Positions 28,290-36,739 of a DNA stretch of 64,000 bases are shown piece after piece. Each line of letters opens with the position of its first letter. Positions within the stretch are counted from its first letter, which is position 1. The stretch covers positions 1,091,501-1,155,500 of the forward strand of contig NZ_CP109446.1 of NCBI RefSeq assembly GCF_036227265.1, in the 5' to 3' direction. The notes under the pieces are model-generated. The model saw only the letters and a program-made list of their open reading frames with translations. It made no database searches and was not told where the DNA came from. The DNA is from Streptomyces sp. NBC_01476 (GTDB lineage Bacteria; Actinomycetota; Actinomycetes; Streptomycetales; Streptomycetaceae). The translations under genes and the position numbers were made by a program.

Positions 28290-29467
28290 CCACGGACACC
28301 GCGACCGCCACCGTCCTGCCCGCCCCCGCCTACGACCGGCTGCCCGCGGTCACCGACGCCCTCGCCGAGCACGCCGCCGAGCACGACCGGGACGCCACCT
28401 TCCCGCACGAGGGGGTGGCCGCCGCGCACGCCGCCGGTCTGCTCACCGCGACCGTCGCCGCCCGGCACGGCGGCCCCGGCGCCGGTCTCGCCGACACCAC
28501 CCGCATCCTGCAGGCGCTCGGCGCCGGTGACCCGGCCGTCGCCCTGGTCACCGCGATGACCCTCTTCACGCACGCCGCCGAGGCCCGCGCCGCCCACTGG
28601 CCCGCCGCCGCCTACGCCGGGCTCCTGGCCGAGTCGGCCGGACGCCCCGCGCTCGTCAACGCGCTGCGGGTCGAACCCGACCTGGGCAGCCCGGTCCGCG
28701 GCGGCCTGCCCGCCACCACCGCCCGCCGCGCCGACGGCGCCGACGGCGCCGGCCACTGGGAGCTGACCGGTCACAAGATCTTCTCCACCGGCGCGGTGGC
28801 ACTGCGCTGGATGGCGGTCTGGGCCCGTACCGACGAGGACCCGGTACGGGTCGGCACCTTCCTGGTGCGCACCGACACCCCCGGCATCGAGATCCGCCCG
28901 ACCTGGAACCACCTGGGCCTACGGGCCAGCCGCAGCGACGACGTGCTCTTCGACACCGTCCGGGTGCCCGCAGACCGGGTGGCCGGGCTCGCCGGGCCGG
29001 GGGCCGACGGCGGCCGGGACGTGATCGGCGGCGCCTGGAACTCCCTCGGCCTGACCGCCCTTTACCTCGGGGTGGCGCGTACCGCCCAGCGCTGGCTCAC
29101 CGGTTTCCTGCACGAGCGCGTGCCCAGCGCCCTGGGCGCACCGCTCGCCTCGCTCCCCCGCTTCCAGTCCGCGGTCGGCGAGATCGAGGTGCGACTCGCC
29201 GGCGCGGAGCGGCTGGTGACCGCGCTGGCCCGGGCGGTGGACGACGGCGACCAGGGCGCGGCAGCGCAGGCGCCCGGCGCGAAGCTGCTCGGCACCCGGG
29301 CCGCCATCGACTCCGTCCAGCAGGCCGTCGCCCTCATCGGCAACAACGGCCTCACCCAGGACAACCCGCTGCAACGGCACCTGCGGGACGTGCTGTGCAG
29401 CCGGGTGCACACCCCGCAGGACGACTCCGTACTGCTGTCGGCGGGCCGCGCGGCCCTCGGCAGCTGA
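28286..29467 (+). CDS. Acyl-CoA dehydrogenase homologue, SfnB/DszC-like
   Basis: 393 residues with the acyl-CoA dehydrogenase fold. In sulfur operons this fold is often a flavin monooxygenase (SfnB, DszC) rather than a dehydrogenase. Seen are ITGHKIFSTG-type block (LTGHKIFSTGAVALRW), WNHLGLRASRSDDVLFDTVRVP, and a C-terminal helical domain ending QRHLRDVLCSRVHTPQDDSVLL. The GTG start overlaps the molybdoenzyme stop. Context favours oxidation of a sulfide, sulfoxide or sulfone using reduced flavin (inference); ordinary acyl-CoA oxidation is unlikely here but not excluded. Confidence 0.85.
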   Translation: MTTDTATATVLPAPAYDRLPAVTDALAEHAAEHDRDATFPHEGVAAAHAAGLLTATVAARHGGPGAGLADTTRILQALGAGDPAVALVTAMTLFTHAAEARAAHWPAAAYAGLLAESAGRPALVNALRVEPDLGSPVRGGLPATTARRADGADGAGHWELTGHKIFSTGAVALRWMAVWARTDEDPVRVGTFLVRTDTPGIEIRPTWNHLGLRASRSDDVLFDTVRVPADRVAGLAGPGADGGRDVIGGAWNSLGLTALYLGVARTAQRWLTGFLHERVPSALGAPLASLPRFQSAVGEIEVRLAGAERLVTALARAVDDGDQGAAAQAPGAKLLGTRAAIDSVQQAVALIGNNGLTQDNPLQRHLRDVLCSRVHTPQDDSVLLSAGRAALGS

Positions 29468-29525
29468 CCGCCCCCCGCACCACCCACCGCCCACGCCGGC
29501 TCCGACTCTCCCGAAAGGCCCTGCC

Positions 29526-30668
29526 ATGCCCGTCGAGTTCATCGGCATGATCGGCACCCGCGACGTCTCCGAGATCCGCCCGCCCGCGGGTCCCGTCGTC
29601 GACCCCGACTACACGCTGCGCTTCGCCCGCGCCCACGAGGAGGCCGGCTTCGACCGCATCCTGATCGGCTACGGTTCCAGCAGCCCGGACGGCACCCAGG
29701 TGGCCGCCTACGTGGCCGCGAGGACCGAACGGCTGGGGCTGCTGGTGGCGCACCGCCCCGGCTTCGTCGCCCCCACCCTGGCCGCCCGTACCTTCGCCAC
29801 CCTCGACCGCTTCTCCGGCGGCCGGGTCGCGGTGCACATCATCACCGGCGGGCACGACGCGGAGCAGCGCCGGGACGGCGACTACCTGAGCAAGGACGAC
29901 CGGTACGCCCGTACCGACGAGTACCTGGACATCGTCAAGCGGGTCTGGACGAGCACCGAGCCGTTCGACCACGAGGGGCGTTTCTACCGGCTGCAGGACT
30001 TCTTCTCGGAGGTCAAACCGGTCACCGAGCCCCGTATCCCGCTCTACTTCGGCGGCTCGTCGCAGGCCGCCTACCGGGTCGGCGGCAAGCAGGCCGACGT
30101 CTTCGCGCTGTGGGGCGAGCCGCTGGCCGGGACCGCCGAGCAGATCGCCTCGGTGCGGGCCGCCGCTGCCGCCGCCGGCCGGACAGAACCGCCGCGGTTC
30201 AGCGTCTCCTTCCGCCCGATCCTCGGCAGGACCGAGGAGGAGGCATGGGACCGGGCGCACCGCATCCTGGACACCATCAACTCCCGGGGCGCGGCCGGCT
30301 CCTTCGTCGGCAGCCGGCGCCCGATCCTGCCGGCCGGCCCCGACGCGCAGCCGCAGAACACCGGTTCGCAGCGGCTGCTGGCCGCCGCCGCCAAGGGCGA
30401 ACTCCACGACCGCGCCCTGTGGACGCCGACCGCAAGCGCGACCGGCGCGGCGGGCAACTCCACCGCCCTGGTCGGCACGCCGGAGACCGTCGCCCAGGCC
30501 CTGCTCGACTACGTCGACATCGGCGTCACCACCTTGCTGATCCGCGGTTACGACCCGCTGGAGGACGCCGTCGACTACGGCCGTGAACTGCTCCCGCTGG
30601 TCCGTGCGGAGGTGGCCCGCCGCGACGCCGTCCGCCCGGCCGGGGCACCCGTCGGCGCGGCCCGATGA
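29526..30668 (+). CDS. Second SsuD-like flavin-dependent monooxygenase
   Basis: 380 residues, a clear paralogue of the protein at 24796 (shared FIG-IGT start, HRPGFVAPT-AR-FATLD, ITGG-DAEQ-RDGD, LYFGGSSQAAYRVGGKQADVFALWGEPLAGTAEQI). It carries a roughly 20-residue insertion around SRRPILPAGPDAQPQ. GAAAGG precedes the ATG by 9 bases. The two paralogues flank the molybdoenzyme and SfnB-like gene, suggesting they act on different substrates or successive steps. Ends with an ATGA overlap to the hydrolase. Confidence 0.88.
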   Translation: MPVEFIGMIGTRDVSEIRPPAGPVVDPDYTLRFARAHEEAGFDRILIGYGSSSPDGTQVAAYVAARTERLGLLVAHRPGFVAPTLAARTFATLDRFSGGRVAVHIITGGHDAEQRRDGDYLSKDDRYARTDEYLDIVKRVWTSTEPFDHEGRFYRLQDFFSEVKPVTEPRIPLYFGGSSQAAYRVGGKQADVFALWGEPLAGTAEQIASVRAAAAAAGRTEPPRFSVSFRPILGRTEEEAWDRAHRILDTINSRGAAGSFVGSRRPILPAGPDAQPQNTGSQRLLAAAAKGELHDRALWTPTASATGAAGNSTALVGTPETVAQALLDYVDIGVTTLLIRGYDPLEDAVDYGRELLPLVRAEVARRDAVRPAGAPVGAAR

Positions 30669-31414
30669 CTGTCGCACTCGACACCGCGCAGTGGTACCCG
30701 GCCGAGGGCCTGCTGCACCGGGGAACCGTCGTCCTGCTCCCCGGCCGCGGGGAACACCCCGGGGTCTACGAACGGCTGGGCCGCCGGCTGGCCGCGGACG
30801 CGTACGTCGTCCAGGTGCTGGACGCGGACCCCGGCGCGAGCCCGGCCGGGATCGCGGCGGCCGTGGACGCGGTGGCCGCCGACACGCCGGCCCCGCTGAT
30901 CCTGGCCGGCTCCGACACCGGGGCGCTGCACGCGCTGGCGGCGGCGGGGCGGACCTCGGCCCCGCCGGACGCGCTGCTGCTGGCGGGGGTGCCGGGCGAC
31001 GGCGCCTGGTCCCCCGCGGCCGGCTCACCGCCGTGGGACGGGGAACTGGAGGCGCGGACCGCCTGCCCGACGCACCGCGGCCGGCTCGGCGCCGACCCGC
31101 GGTTCGCCCAGGGCGCGCTGGCGGTACCGGTTCCTGCGGAGCTCGCCGCGGCGGCCGAGGCGGCCCTCGCGGCCCCGCCCGCCGTTCCGGTGCTGCTGCT
31201 GCACGGCGCGGCCGACCCCGTGTCGCCTCCGGAGGTGGCCCGCGCGCTGGCCGCCCGGCTGCCCGGCTCGACCCTGGCCACCGTCACCGACGGCCGGCAC
31301 GACACCTTCAACGACATCCAGCACCGCAGTGTGGCGGCGCTCATCGTCCAGTGGCTGGAACGGCTCCGCGCGCACGGACCCCTGCTGACCGTCGAGGGCG
31401 CTCCCGTCGTGTGA
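30665..31414 (+). CDS. Alpha/beta hydrolase with Asp in the nucleophile position
   Basis: 249 residues with an alpha/beta hydrolase fold: LLPGRGEHPGVYERL oxyanion-type loop, nucleophile elbow AGSDTGALHAL, acid Asp in LLHGAADPVSP, and His in DGRHDTFNDIQH. The elbow reads G-S-D-T-G, so the central residue is Asp84 instead of Ser. That is the arrangement of haloalkane dehalogenases and epoxide hydrolases, which form an aspartyl-ester intermediate. Coupled by a 4-base overlap to the monooxygenase. It probably processes a product of the operon's oxidative steps. Confidence 0.75.
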   Translation: MTVALDTAQWYPAEGLLHRGTVVLLPGRGEHPGVYERLGRRLAADAYVVQVLDADPGASPAGIAAAVDAVAADTPAPLILAGSDTGALHALAAAGRTSAPPDALLLAGVPGDGAWSPAAGSPPWDGELEARTACPTHRGRLGADPRFAQGALAVPVPAELAAAAEAALAAPPAVPVLLLHGAADPVSPPEVARALAARLPGSTLATVTDGRHDTFNDIQHRSVAALIVQWLERLRAHGPLLTVEGAPVV

Positions 31415-31506
31415 CCCGCTGCCCGGCGAGGCCGTAACCGGCACCGCCGGGCAGCCGTGGCGCCAGGCCGTCCCCCGTCCTCCCTCTCCGGAAGGAACCG
31501 CTCGTC

Positions 31507-32004
31507 ATGACCGTGACCACTCCGACAACCGTCCCCAGCACCGGCGACCTGCTGCGCAGGACTCTTCGCCGGCAGGCGAACACCGTGGCGGTGGTGACCG
31601 TGCCAGGTCCCGCCGGGTTCACGGCCACCTCTTTCACCTCCGCCTCCCTCGAACCCGCCCTGGTCTCCTTCTACCTGGCGGCCGGCGCGTCGACCGCCCC
31701 GGCGGTGCGGGCCGCCGACGTCTTCGCCGTCCATCTGCTGGCCGCTGAACAGACCGAGCTGGCACGGGGGTTCGCCCGCAGCGGGGTCGACCGGTTCACC
31801 GGGGTGGAGTGGGCGCCCGGGGAGGGCGGGGTGCCGCTGCTGGCCGGGGTGGACGCGTGGCTGACCGCGCGCACCGTCCAGGTGCACGACATCGGCGACC
31901 ACTTCCTGGTGGTCGGTCGACTACTGACGGCCGGCGGCCCGGCCCGGTCCGCACCACTGGTCCACCACGACGGCGCCTTCGGCACCTTCGGCACCGGCAA
32001 CTGA
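31507..32004 (+). CDS. Flavin reductase family protein
   Basis: 165 residues of the split-barrel flavin reductase family (NTA monooxygenase component B, HpaC, DszD type). It starts the domain with DLLRRTLRRQANTVAVVTVPGPAGFTATSF and has SASLEPALVSFYL, FAVHLLAAEQ and the ending HHDGAFGTF. It should supply reduced FMN to the two SsuD-like enzymes and the SfnB-like protein. It is the last gene of the cluster on this strand, 92 bases after the hydrolase. GGAAGG lies 9 bases before the ATG. Confidence 0.88.
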   Translation: MTVTTPTTVPSTGDLLRRTLRRQANTVAVVTVPGPAGFTATSFTSASLEPALVSFYLAAGASTAPAVRAADVFAVHLLAAEQTELARGFARSGVDRFTGVEWAPGEGGVPLLAGVDAWLTARTVQVHDIGDHFLVVGRLLTAGGPARSAPLVHHDGAFGTFGTGN

Positions 32005-32129
32005 CCGGCCACCGCCCACGCGGCCCGCGGCCCGGCCCGCCGCCTCCGCGACAAGCGGCGCGCACCGCCGGCCGGTGGTCCCCGCCCGCACCGTCGCACC
32101 GCGCGCCGCGGGCCCGGGCTGGGCGGTGG

Positions 32130-32891
32130 TCAGGACGGTTTGCGGGTCTCGATCAGGTAGCGGGCGGAGTGCGCGAGGAACGGTCCTTCCGCGTCGATGA
32201 GCCGGTGGAGGTCGAGGAGCCGGTCGCGGTAGTGGGCGACAGTGAAGCCCGGCACCATCCAGATCACCTTGCGGAGGAAGTAGACGACCGCGCCGACGTC
32301 GGAGAACTCCATCCGCAGACGCTCGGAGCGCAGGTCCACGACGTCGAGCCCGGCCGCCGCGGCGGCGGCCCGGGCCCGGTCCGGATGGCGGCCCTCGCGT
32401 ACCCGCGCCGGCTGCGGGCCGAGGAAGAACTCCACCACCTCGAAGGCACTGGCCGGACCGACGTGCTGGGAGAAGTAGCTGCCCCCGGGCCGCAGCACCC
32501 GGGCGATCTCCTCCCACCACACGGTCACCGGGTGGCGGCTGGTCACCAGGTCGAAGGCCGCTCCGGCGAACGGCAGCGGCGGCTCGTCGGCGTCGGCGAC
32601 CACCACCGCGCCACGCGGGTGCAGCAGGGCGGTGGCCTTGGCGATGTTCGGCGGCCACGACTCGGTGGCGGCCATCACCGGCGGCAGCTTCGGCGCTCCG
32701 GCGAGCACTTCGCCGCCGCCGGTCTGGATGTCCAGCGCCGCGCCCACCGCGGCCAGCCGTTCGGCCATCAGCCGCTGGTATCCCCAGGAGGGCCGCTGCT
32801 CGGTGGCCCGTCCCTCCAGCCAGGAGAAGTCCCACCCGTCGACCGGTACCGCGTCGGCCTCGGCCACCAGTTCCTCGAAAGTACGCGCCAT
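32130..32891 (-). CDS. Class I SAM-dependent methyltransferase
   Basis: 253 residues. A SAM-binding Rossmann fold with motif I degenerate but recognisable (ALDIQTGGGEVL), the acidic motif II (VVVADADEPPLPF) and post-motif AAFDLVTSRHPVTVWWEEIARVLRPGG. Substrate unknown. It faces the sulfur cluster (convergent, 125-base gap with no clear hairpin) and is divergent from the VOC gene. Confidence 0.82.
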   Translation of the reverse strand: MARTFEELVAEADAVPVDGWDFSWLEGRATEQRPSWGYQRLMAERLAAVGAALDIQTGGGEVLAGAPKLPPVMAATESWPPNIAKATALLHPRGAVVVADADEPPLPFAGAAFDLVTSRHPVTVWWEEIARVLRPGGSYFSQHVGPASAFEVVEFFLGPQPARVREGRHPDRARAAAAAAGLDVVDLRSERLRMEFSDVGAVVYFLRKVIWMVPGFTVAHYRDRLLDLHRLIDAEGPFLAHSARYLIETRKPS

Positions 32892-33009
32892 CCCCGCATC
32901 ATGGCCGTGCCTCCGCCTGAGCGGCCACTGGATTCACTCAGGCCCGCCCGCATCGCGGCGCACTCCGACACGGTCACGCCGGATCCGGGCGCCGCCGCCC
33001 CGGCCCGGG

Positions 33010-33015
33010 TATAAC
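33010..33015 (+). promoter_or_regulatory. Candidate -10 box giving a leaderless VOC transcript
   Basis: TATAAC ends 7 bases before the ATG at 33023, and no ribosome-binding site lies between. Transcription probably starts at the initiation codon. No convincing -35. Confidence 0.4.
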
Positions 33016-33022
33016 CGGCCGC

Positions 33023-33475
33023 ATGCCACTGCACTGGAAGCTGGTCATCGACAGCAGGAACGCGCCCGCACTCGCGGACTTCTGGGCCGCGGCGCTGGAG
33101 TACGAGGTGGAGGACGCGAGCGTCCTCGTCGGCCGGCTGCTGGCCGCCGGGCAGATCGCCGAGGACGCCGTGGTCGAGCACCGGGGGCGGCGGGGACTGC
33201 GGGGGTACGCCGCGGTCCGGCACCCGGACGATCCGTTCGACGAGGTCAGCGGCATCGGGCAGGGCCGGCGGCTGCTCTTCCAGGAGGTGCCGGAGGAGAA
33301 GACCGTGAAGAACCGCCTCCACCTGGACCTGCACAGCGAGCCCGGTGGCCGCGACGCGCTGGTGGCCCGGCTGGAATCGCTGGGCGCCACCCGGGTCCGC
33401 GAGGTGGACCAGGGTCCGGCCGGGCACTGGTGGGTCATGCGGGACCCGGAGGGCAACGAGTTCTGCGTGAACTAG
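33023..33475 (+). CDS. VOC (glyoxalase/bleomycin-resistance fold) protein
   Basis: 150 residues of the Glyoxalase_6-type VOC family. Seen are WKLVIDSRNAPALADFWAAAL at the N-terminus, KNRLHLDLHSEPGGRDALVARLESLGA in the middle and WWVMRDPEGNEFCVN at the end. These proteins bind metal and a small molecule; no function can be assigned. Confidence 0.85.
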   Translation: MPLHWKLVIDSRNAPALADFWAAALEYEVEDASVLVGRLLAAGQIAEDAVVEHRGRRGLRGYAAVRHPDDPFDEVSGIGQGRRLLFQEVPEEKTVKNRLHLDLHSEPGGRDALVARLESLGATRVREVDQGPAGHWWVMRDPEGNEFCVN

Positions 33476-33552
33476 GCCATGCCGCACCGGCAGCGCCGTC
33501 CTCCCGCCCGGCGGCCCGGAGGTGTCGGACACCGGCACCGGGCCGCGCGCGC

Positions 33553-34518
33553 TCAGCCGGTCGGCGGCATGCGGATGTGATCGGCTTCCTGCGGACGCAG
33601 CGAGAAGTAGCAGCGGATCACCGTGCCGCCGGCGCCGGTGTGTTCGCGTACCAGGTCCGCGAGTTGATGGACCATCAGCAGTCCCCGGCCGCCGGGGCGG
33701 CCGGGGGGCGGGACGGTGCGGCCGGCCAGCGGGTCGCCGATGCGCCCGCCGTCGCGCACCTCGCAGGCCAGTCCGCCGTCCGCCGCCCACACCCGGACGA
33801 CGCCTGAACCGCCGCCGTGCAGCACGCTGTTGGTGGTCAGCTCGGCGACCGTGAGCGCCAGGTCGTCGAGCCGGCTCCCGGCCATGCCCAGCCCGCCGGC
33901 CACACGTACCGCGAACTCCCTTGCGCCGCGCAGCCCTTGGCGGTCGAACTGCTGGCAGGCCGCGTCCCGGGGCGCGGCCGGCGGGGTGTTGTACGCGGCG
34001 GCGGCCCGCTGCGGCGCGTAACCGGGGCTCAGGGATTCCCGGCCGCCTTCGATGACCGCCGGATGGGTCGCGCGGGCATCGGCCAGCACGGAGGGGGTGA
34101 GCCGGGCCGCGTCATAAGGGCACAGGATGGTGACAGGCCGGCCCTCGAAGGCGGTGTTGATCAGCGCTTCGTGCTGGACGCAGGCCGGATACTCCAGCGA
34201 GGTGCGGCCGGGCCACACCGGTTCGCCGACGATCCGCACCCGGCGGCCCGGCGGCTGGGCGTCGCAGAACGCCCGGAGCACCAGGGGGATGATCCGGCCG
34301 GGGTTGCGGCCCGCGCCGGTCATGTCGGTGAAGCGGACGGCCGCCGCGTCCGGGCCGAGCGCGCCGTGCAGCAGCCGCAGCCGGTCCGGCGGGGCGGCCA
34401 CCGCGACCCCTTCGCCGGCCGCGAGCCCGGCCCGTACGAAAGCGCTGGTGCGGGCGGTGTACTCCGCGTCGTCGCGGTAGAAGAAGGCGGGGTGCCGGAA
34501 GGCGGAGGCAGTCGTCAT
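33553..34518 (-). CDS. MEDS-domain anti-sigma/histidine-kinase-like regulator
   Basis: 321 residues. The N-terminal half is a MEDS domain (methanogen/methylotroph sensory; FRHPAFFYRDDAEY). The C-terminal half is a HATPase_c_2 anti-sigma-type ATPase with N-box ELTTNSVLHGG and G-box GGRGLLMVHQLADLV. Such fusions are abundant in Streptomyces and are thought to act in partner-switching control of sigma factors. ATG 34518 is chosen where homology begins; the frame is open to 34671. No clear Shine-Dalgarno. Confidence 0.85.
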   Translation of the reverse strand: MTTASAFRHPAFFYRDDAEYTARTSAFVRAGLAAGEGVAVAAPPDRLRLLHGALGPDAAAVRFTDMTGAGRNPGRIIPLVLRAFCDAQPPGRRVRIVGEPVWPGRTSLEYPACVQHEALINTAFEGRPVTILCPYDAARLTPSVLADARATHPAVIEGGRESLSPGYAPQRAAAAYNTPPAAPRDAACQQFDRQGLRGAREFAVRVAGGLGMAGSRLDDLALTVAELTTNSVLHGGGSGVVRVWAADGGLACEVRDGGRIGDPLAGRTVPPPGRPGGRGLLMVHQLADLVREHTGAGGTVIRCYFSLRPQEADHIRMPPTG

Positions 34519-34649
34519 CGCGACGTCACGGCCGGGTGGGCCGCCTTCGTCGTCTGCCGTGGGTCCGTGGCCGTCATGCCCTCGGCCCCCTTTCGGACAG
34601 ATGTTCCGGCTGCGCCAGTATGCGCCTGCCGCTACCCGCGTTGACGCCA

Positions 34650-34687
34650 GGGCCCGGCTCCGCGGTTTCATCGGCGGAGCCGGGCCC
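34650..34687 (-). terminator. Hairpin terminator of the hemerythrin-like gene
   Basis: Perfect 14-base inverted repeat GGGCCCGGCTCCGC / GCGGAGCCGGGCCC with a 10-base loop, about 38 bases past the stop on the minus strand. Confidence 0.75.
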
Positions 34688-34726
34688 GGTGCGGCCGGTC
34701 GGTGCGGCCGGTCGGTGCGGCCGGTC
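34688..34726. repeat. 13-base tandem repeat reaching into a stop codon
   Basis: Three perfect copies of GGTGCGGCCGGTC lie between the terminator hairpin and the gene upstream. The last copy ends inside the TGA of that minus-strand gene. Confidence 0.9.
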
Positions 34727-35615
34727 AGGCGGCGGGGTCGGAGATGGCCTCGAAGGCGGCGGCGAGGCTCTCGCTGTCCTCGCGCGACAGCGCCGTGTCG
34801 ATGGCGGGTACGAGGTCGCGGCGCTCGTGGGAGAGGTACTGGTACATCTGGGTCAGCGCGCCGTCCACGGTCAGCATCCGGGTCTCCTCCGGGTGCCGCC
34901 CCATCAGGGCCCGGTCCAGGATGCCCTGGATCAGCTCGCCCTCCTGCCGGTCGCGTTCGACGACCTTGGTGGCGATGTCGTGCCTGATCAGGACCTTGCG
35001 GACGGTGGCCTCCTTGGCGGCGAGGTGCCGGGCGAAGGCATCGGCCAGCGGGCGTACCTGCTCCGGTGCCACGCTGCCGCGCATCCGTACGTCCTCGACC
35101 ATGGCGAGCAGCATCCCGCCGGAGGTGGTCAGGCTCGCGCCCAGCCCGGTGGGCACCCGCTGGCCGTTGCGGCCGTACGTCCTCTCCTCGGCCACCTCGG
35201 TGACCGCGGCGCCGGGGCCGTCCTTGCGGCGGCGGTGCGGCCAGTGCAGCGAGCGGCGCCGGCGCTCCCCGCGCGGCTCCCCGTCGCTCTCCCGGGCCGC
35301 CGTCTCCTTCTCCGGGGCGAGTCCCGCCGACCGGGAGGCGTCGCCGGCCCGCCGTGGCACCGAGCAGGTCTGACCGGACGCCGGGCCGCCTTCTTCCGGC
35401 TGCCCGGCGCGGTCCGGTGCCGGGCGCCCCGCAGCGGGCGTGCCCGGCCCGCCGGCCCGGGCCCGCCCGGTGCCGCCGGGCATCGCCTCACCGGTGTCCG
35501 TGCCCTTCCGCTCGGGCGGCTCCACGCCGGAATCCGCCGCGGCACGGGGACCCGCTGCCCGGTCGGGACCGCGGGCCTCCCGGCCCGGCTCATTGCGCTC
35601 ATTCGCTGCTGCCAT
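34725..35615 (-). CDS. Hemerythrin-like (HHE) domain protein with long disordered N-terminus
   Basis: 296 residues. The first 150 are Ala/Gly/Pro/Arg/Glu-rich and look disordered. The last 125 or so form a four-helix HHE-type domain with candidate iron ligands in FARHLAAKE, LIRHDIA, MGRHPEETR and YLSHERRDL. Hemerythrin-like proteins bind di-iron and sense or bind oxygen or NO. The ATG at 35615 is preferred because AAGGAG lies 9 bases upstream; 17 extra codons upstream are possible. Part of a stress-flavoured minus-strand group. Confidence 0.7.
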   Translation of the reverse strand: MAAANERNEPGREARGPDRAAGPRAAADSGVEPPERKGTDTGEAMPGGTGRARAGGPGTPAAGRPAPDRAGQPEEGGPASGQTCSVPRRAGDASRSAGLAPEKETAARESDGEPRGERRRRSLHWPHRRRKDGPGAAVTEVAEERTYGRNGQRVPTGLGASLTTSGGMLLAMVEDVRMRGSVAPEQVRPLADAFARHLAAKEATVRKVLIRHDIATKVVERDRQEGELIQGILDRALMGRHPEETRMLTVDGALTQMYQYLSHERRDLVPAIDTALSREDSESLAAAFEAISDPAA

Positions 35616-35720
35616 GTCCACCGGCTCCTTCTCGTGCCTGTGTTCCTCGGCCCCCGGCGGTCTCACCTCCGGCCGCCCGCTCCTCCCGGCGGCCAGGGCC
35701 GCCGGGGGAACCGCGGACGG

Positions 35721-36203
35721 TCAGACCCAGTCGTCCTCGTCGTCCGGGACGACGTGCACCGCTGCCTCCTCCGCGGAGGCGGCGCCGCCGTCGATGCCGA
35801 CGTCCTCACCGGACACGCCGTCGCGCCGCACGTGGGCGCCCTCGTCGGGGCCGACCAGCCGGCCGGAGCGGCGGTCGCCGACCTCGCCGTCCAGGAGTTC
35901 GCCGTCGGTGTCGCTGTCGTCACCGATGCCGTCGCCCTCGGGCACCTGCCCGTCCGGGACCTCCCGGCGCAGCCGCTCGTCCAGCGACTCGCCGGTGCGC
36001 TGCTCGTCCGCCGTGGTGCCGACGTCCTCGACGGCCAGCGGCTTCTCCGGCGGCGAGTACCCCTCGTCGAGCACATCCTCCAGACCGCGGTCGACCAGCG
36101 TGTCCTCGGGCTCCAGCGGCCCGGCGTCCTCGCGGATCTCGCTGTCGTCCTCGTCCGGCTGGTACACGTCGTCCCCCATCCCGAAATCGCCGGGGTCGGT
36201 CAT
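35721..36203 (-). CDS. DUF5709 protein
   Basis: 160 residues, very acidic (many Asp/Glu) and probably largely unstructured. The N-terminal VYQPDEDD and LDEGYSPPEKP blocks are the DUF5709 hallmark, found in actinomycetes. Function unknown. Its start overlaps the end of the PfpI gene by 4 bases, so the two are cotranslated. Confidence 0.8.
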   Translation of the reverse strand: MTDPGDFGMGDDVYQPDEDDSEIREDAGPLEPEDTLVDRGLEDVLDEGYSPPEKPLAVEDVGTTADEQRTGESLDERLRREVPDGQVPEGDGIGDDSDTDGELLDGEVGDRRSGRLVGPDEGAHVRRDGVSGEDVGIDGGAASAEEAAVHVVPDDEDDWV

Positions 36204-36739
36204 GTCATCGCTCCCACTTCACGCAGGACCGCCTTGTTGAAGGCGTCCAGGTCATCGGGTTTGCGGCTGGTGATCAGGGTGCTCGGGCGCTCGGTGCACA
36301 CCACGGCCTTCTGGTCCACCCAGGTGCCGCCCGCGTTGCGGATGTCGGTCTGCAGGCTCGGCCAGGAGGTGAGTGTCCGGCCGCGTACCACGTCGGCCTC
36401 GATCAGCGTCCACGGTGCGTGGCAGATCGCCGCGACCGGCTTGCCCGCGTCGAAGAAGCCGCGGACGAATGCCACCGCCGCGTCGTCCATGCGCAGCGCG
36501 TCCGGGTTGGCCACGCCCCCGGGCAGCACCAGCAGGTCGAAGTCGGACGCCGAGGTCCGGTCCACCGTCAGGTCAACCGGGAAGGTGTCGCCCTTGTCCA
36601 GGTGGTTGAACGCCTGGATCCGGCCGGGTGCGGTGGACACCAGCTGCGGGGTCTCACCGGTCTCGGTGAGCGCCTGCCACGGCGAGGTGAGTTCGATCTG
36701 CTCGACGCCCTCCGGCGCCACCAGGAATGCGGTTCGCAC
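36200..36739 (-). CDS. DJ-1/PfpI family protein
   Basis: 179 residues of the glutamine-amidotransferase-like DJ-1/PfpI fold. The nucleophile elbow is AAICHAPW with the catalytic Cys, and the preceding conserved blocks are AFLVAPEGVEQIEL and LLVLPGGVANPD. The family includes glyoxalases, deglycases and proteases linked to stress. GTG start with GAGAGGA 11 bases upstream. Confidence 0.88.
   Translation of the reverse strand: MRTAFLVAPEGVEQIELTSPWQALTETGETPQLVSTAPGRIQAFNHLDKGDTFPVDLTVDRTSASDFDLLVLPGGVANPDALRMDDAAVAFVRGFFDAGKPVAAICHAPWTLIEADVVRGRTLTSWPSLQTDIRNAGGTWVDQKAVVCTERPSTLITSRKPDDLDAFNKAVLREVGAMT

Noticed and set aside
33521..33533. GGTGTC-G-GACACC palindrome as an Rrf2 site
   Set aside because: The half-sites are inverted relative to GACACC-N4-GGTGTC and it lies between convergent gene ends; more likely part of a terminator.
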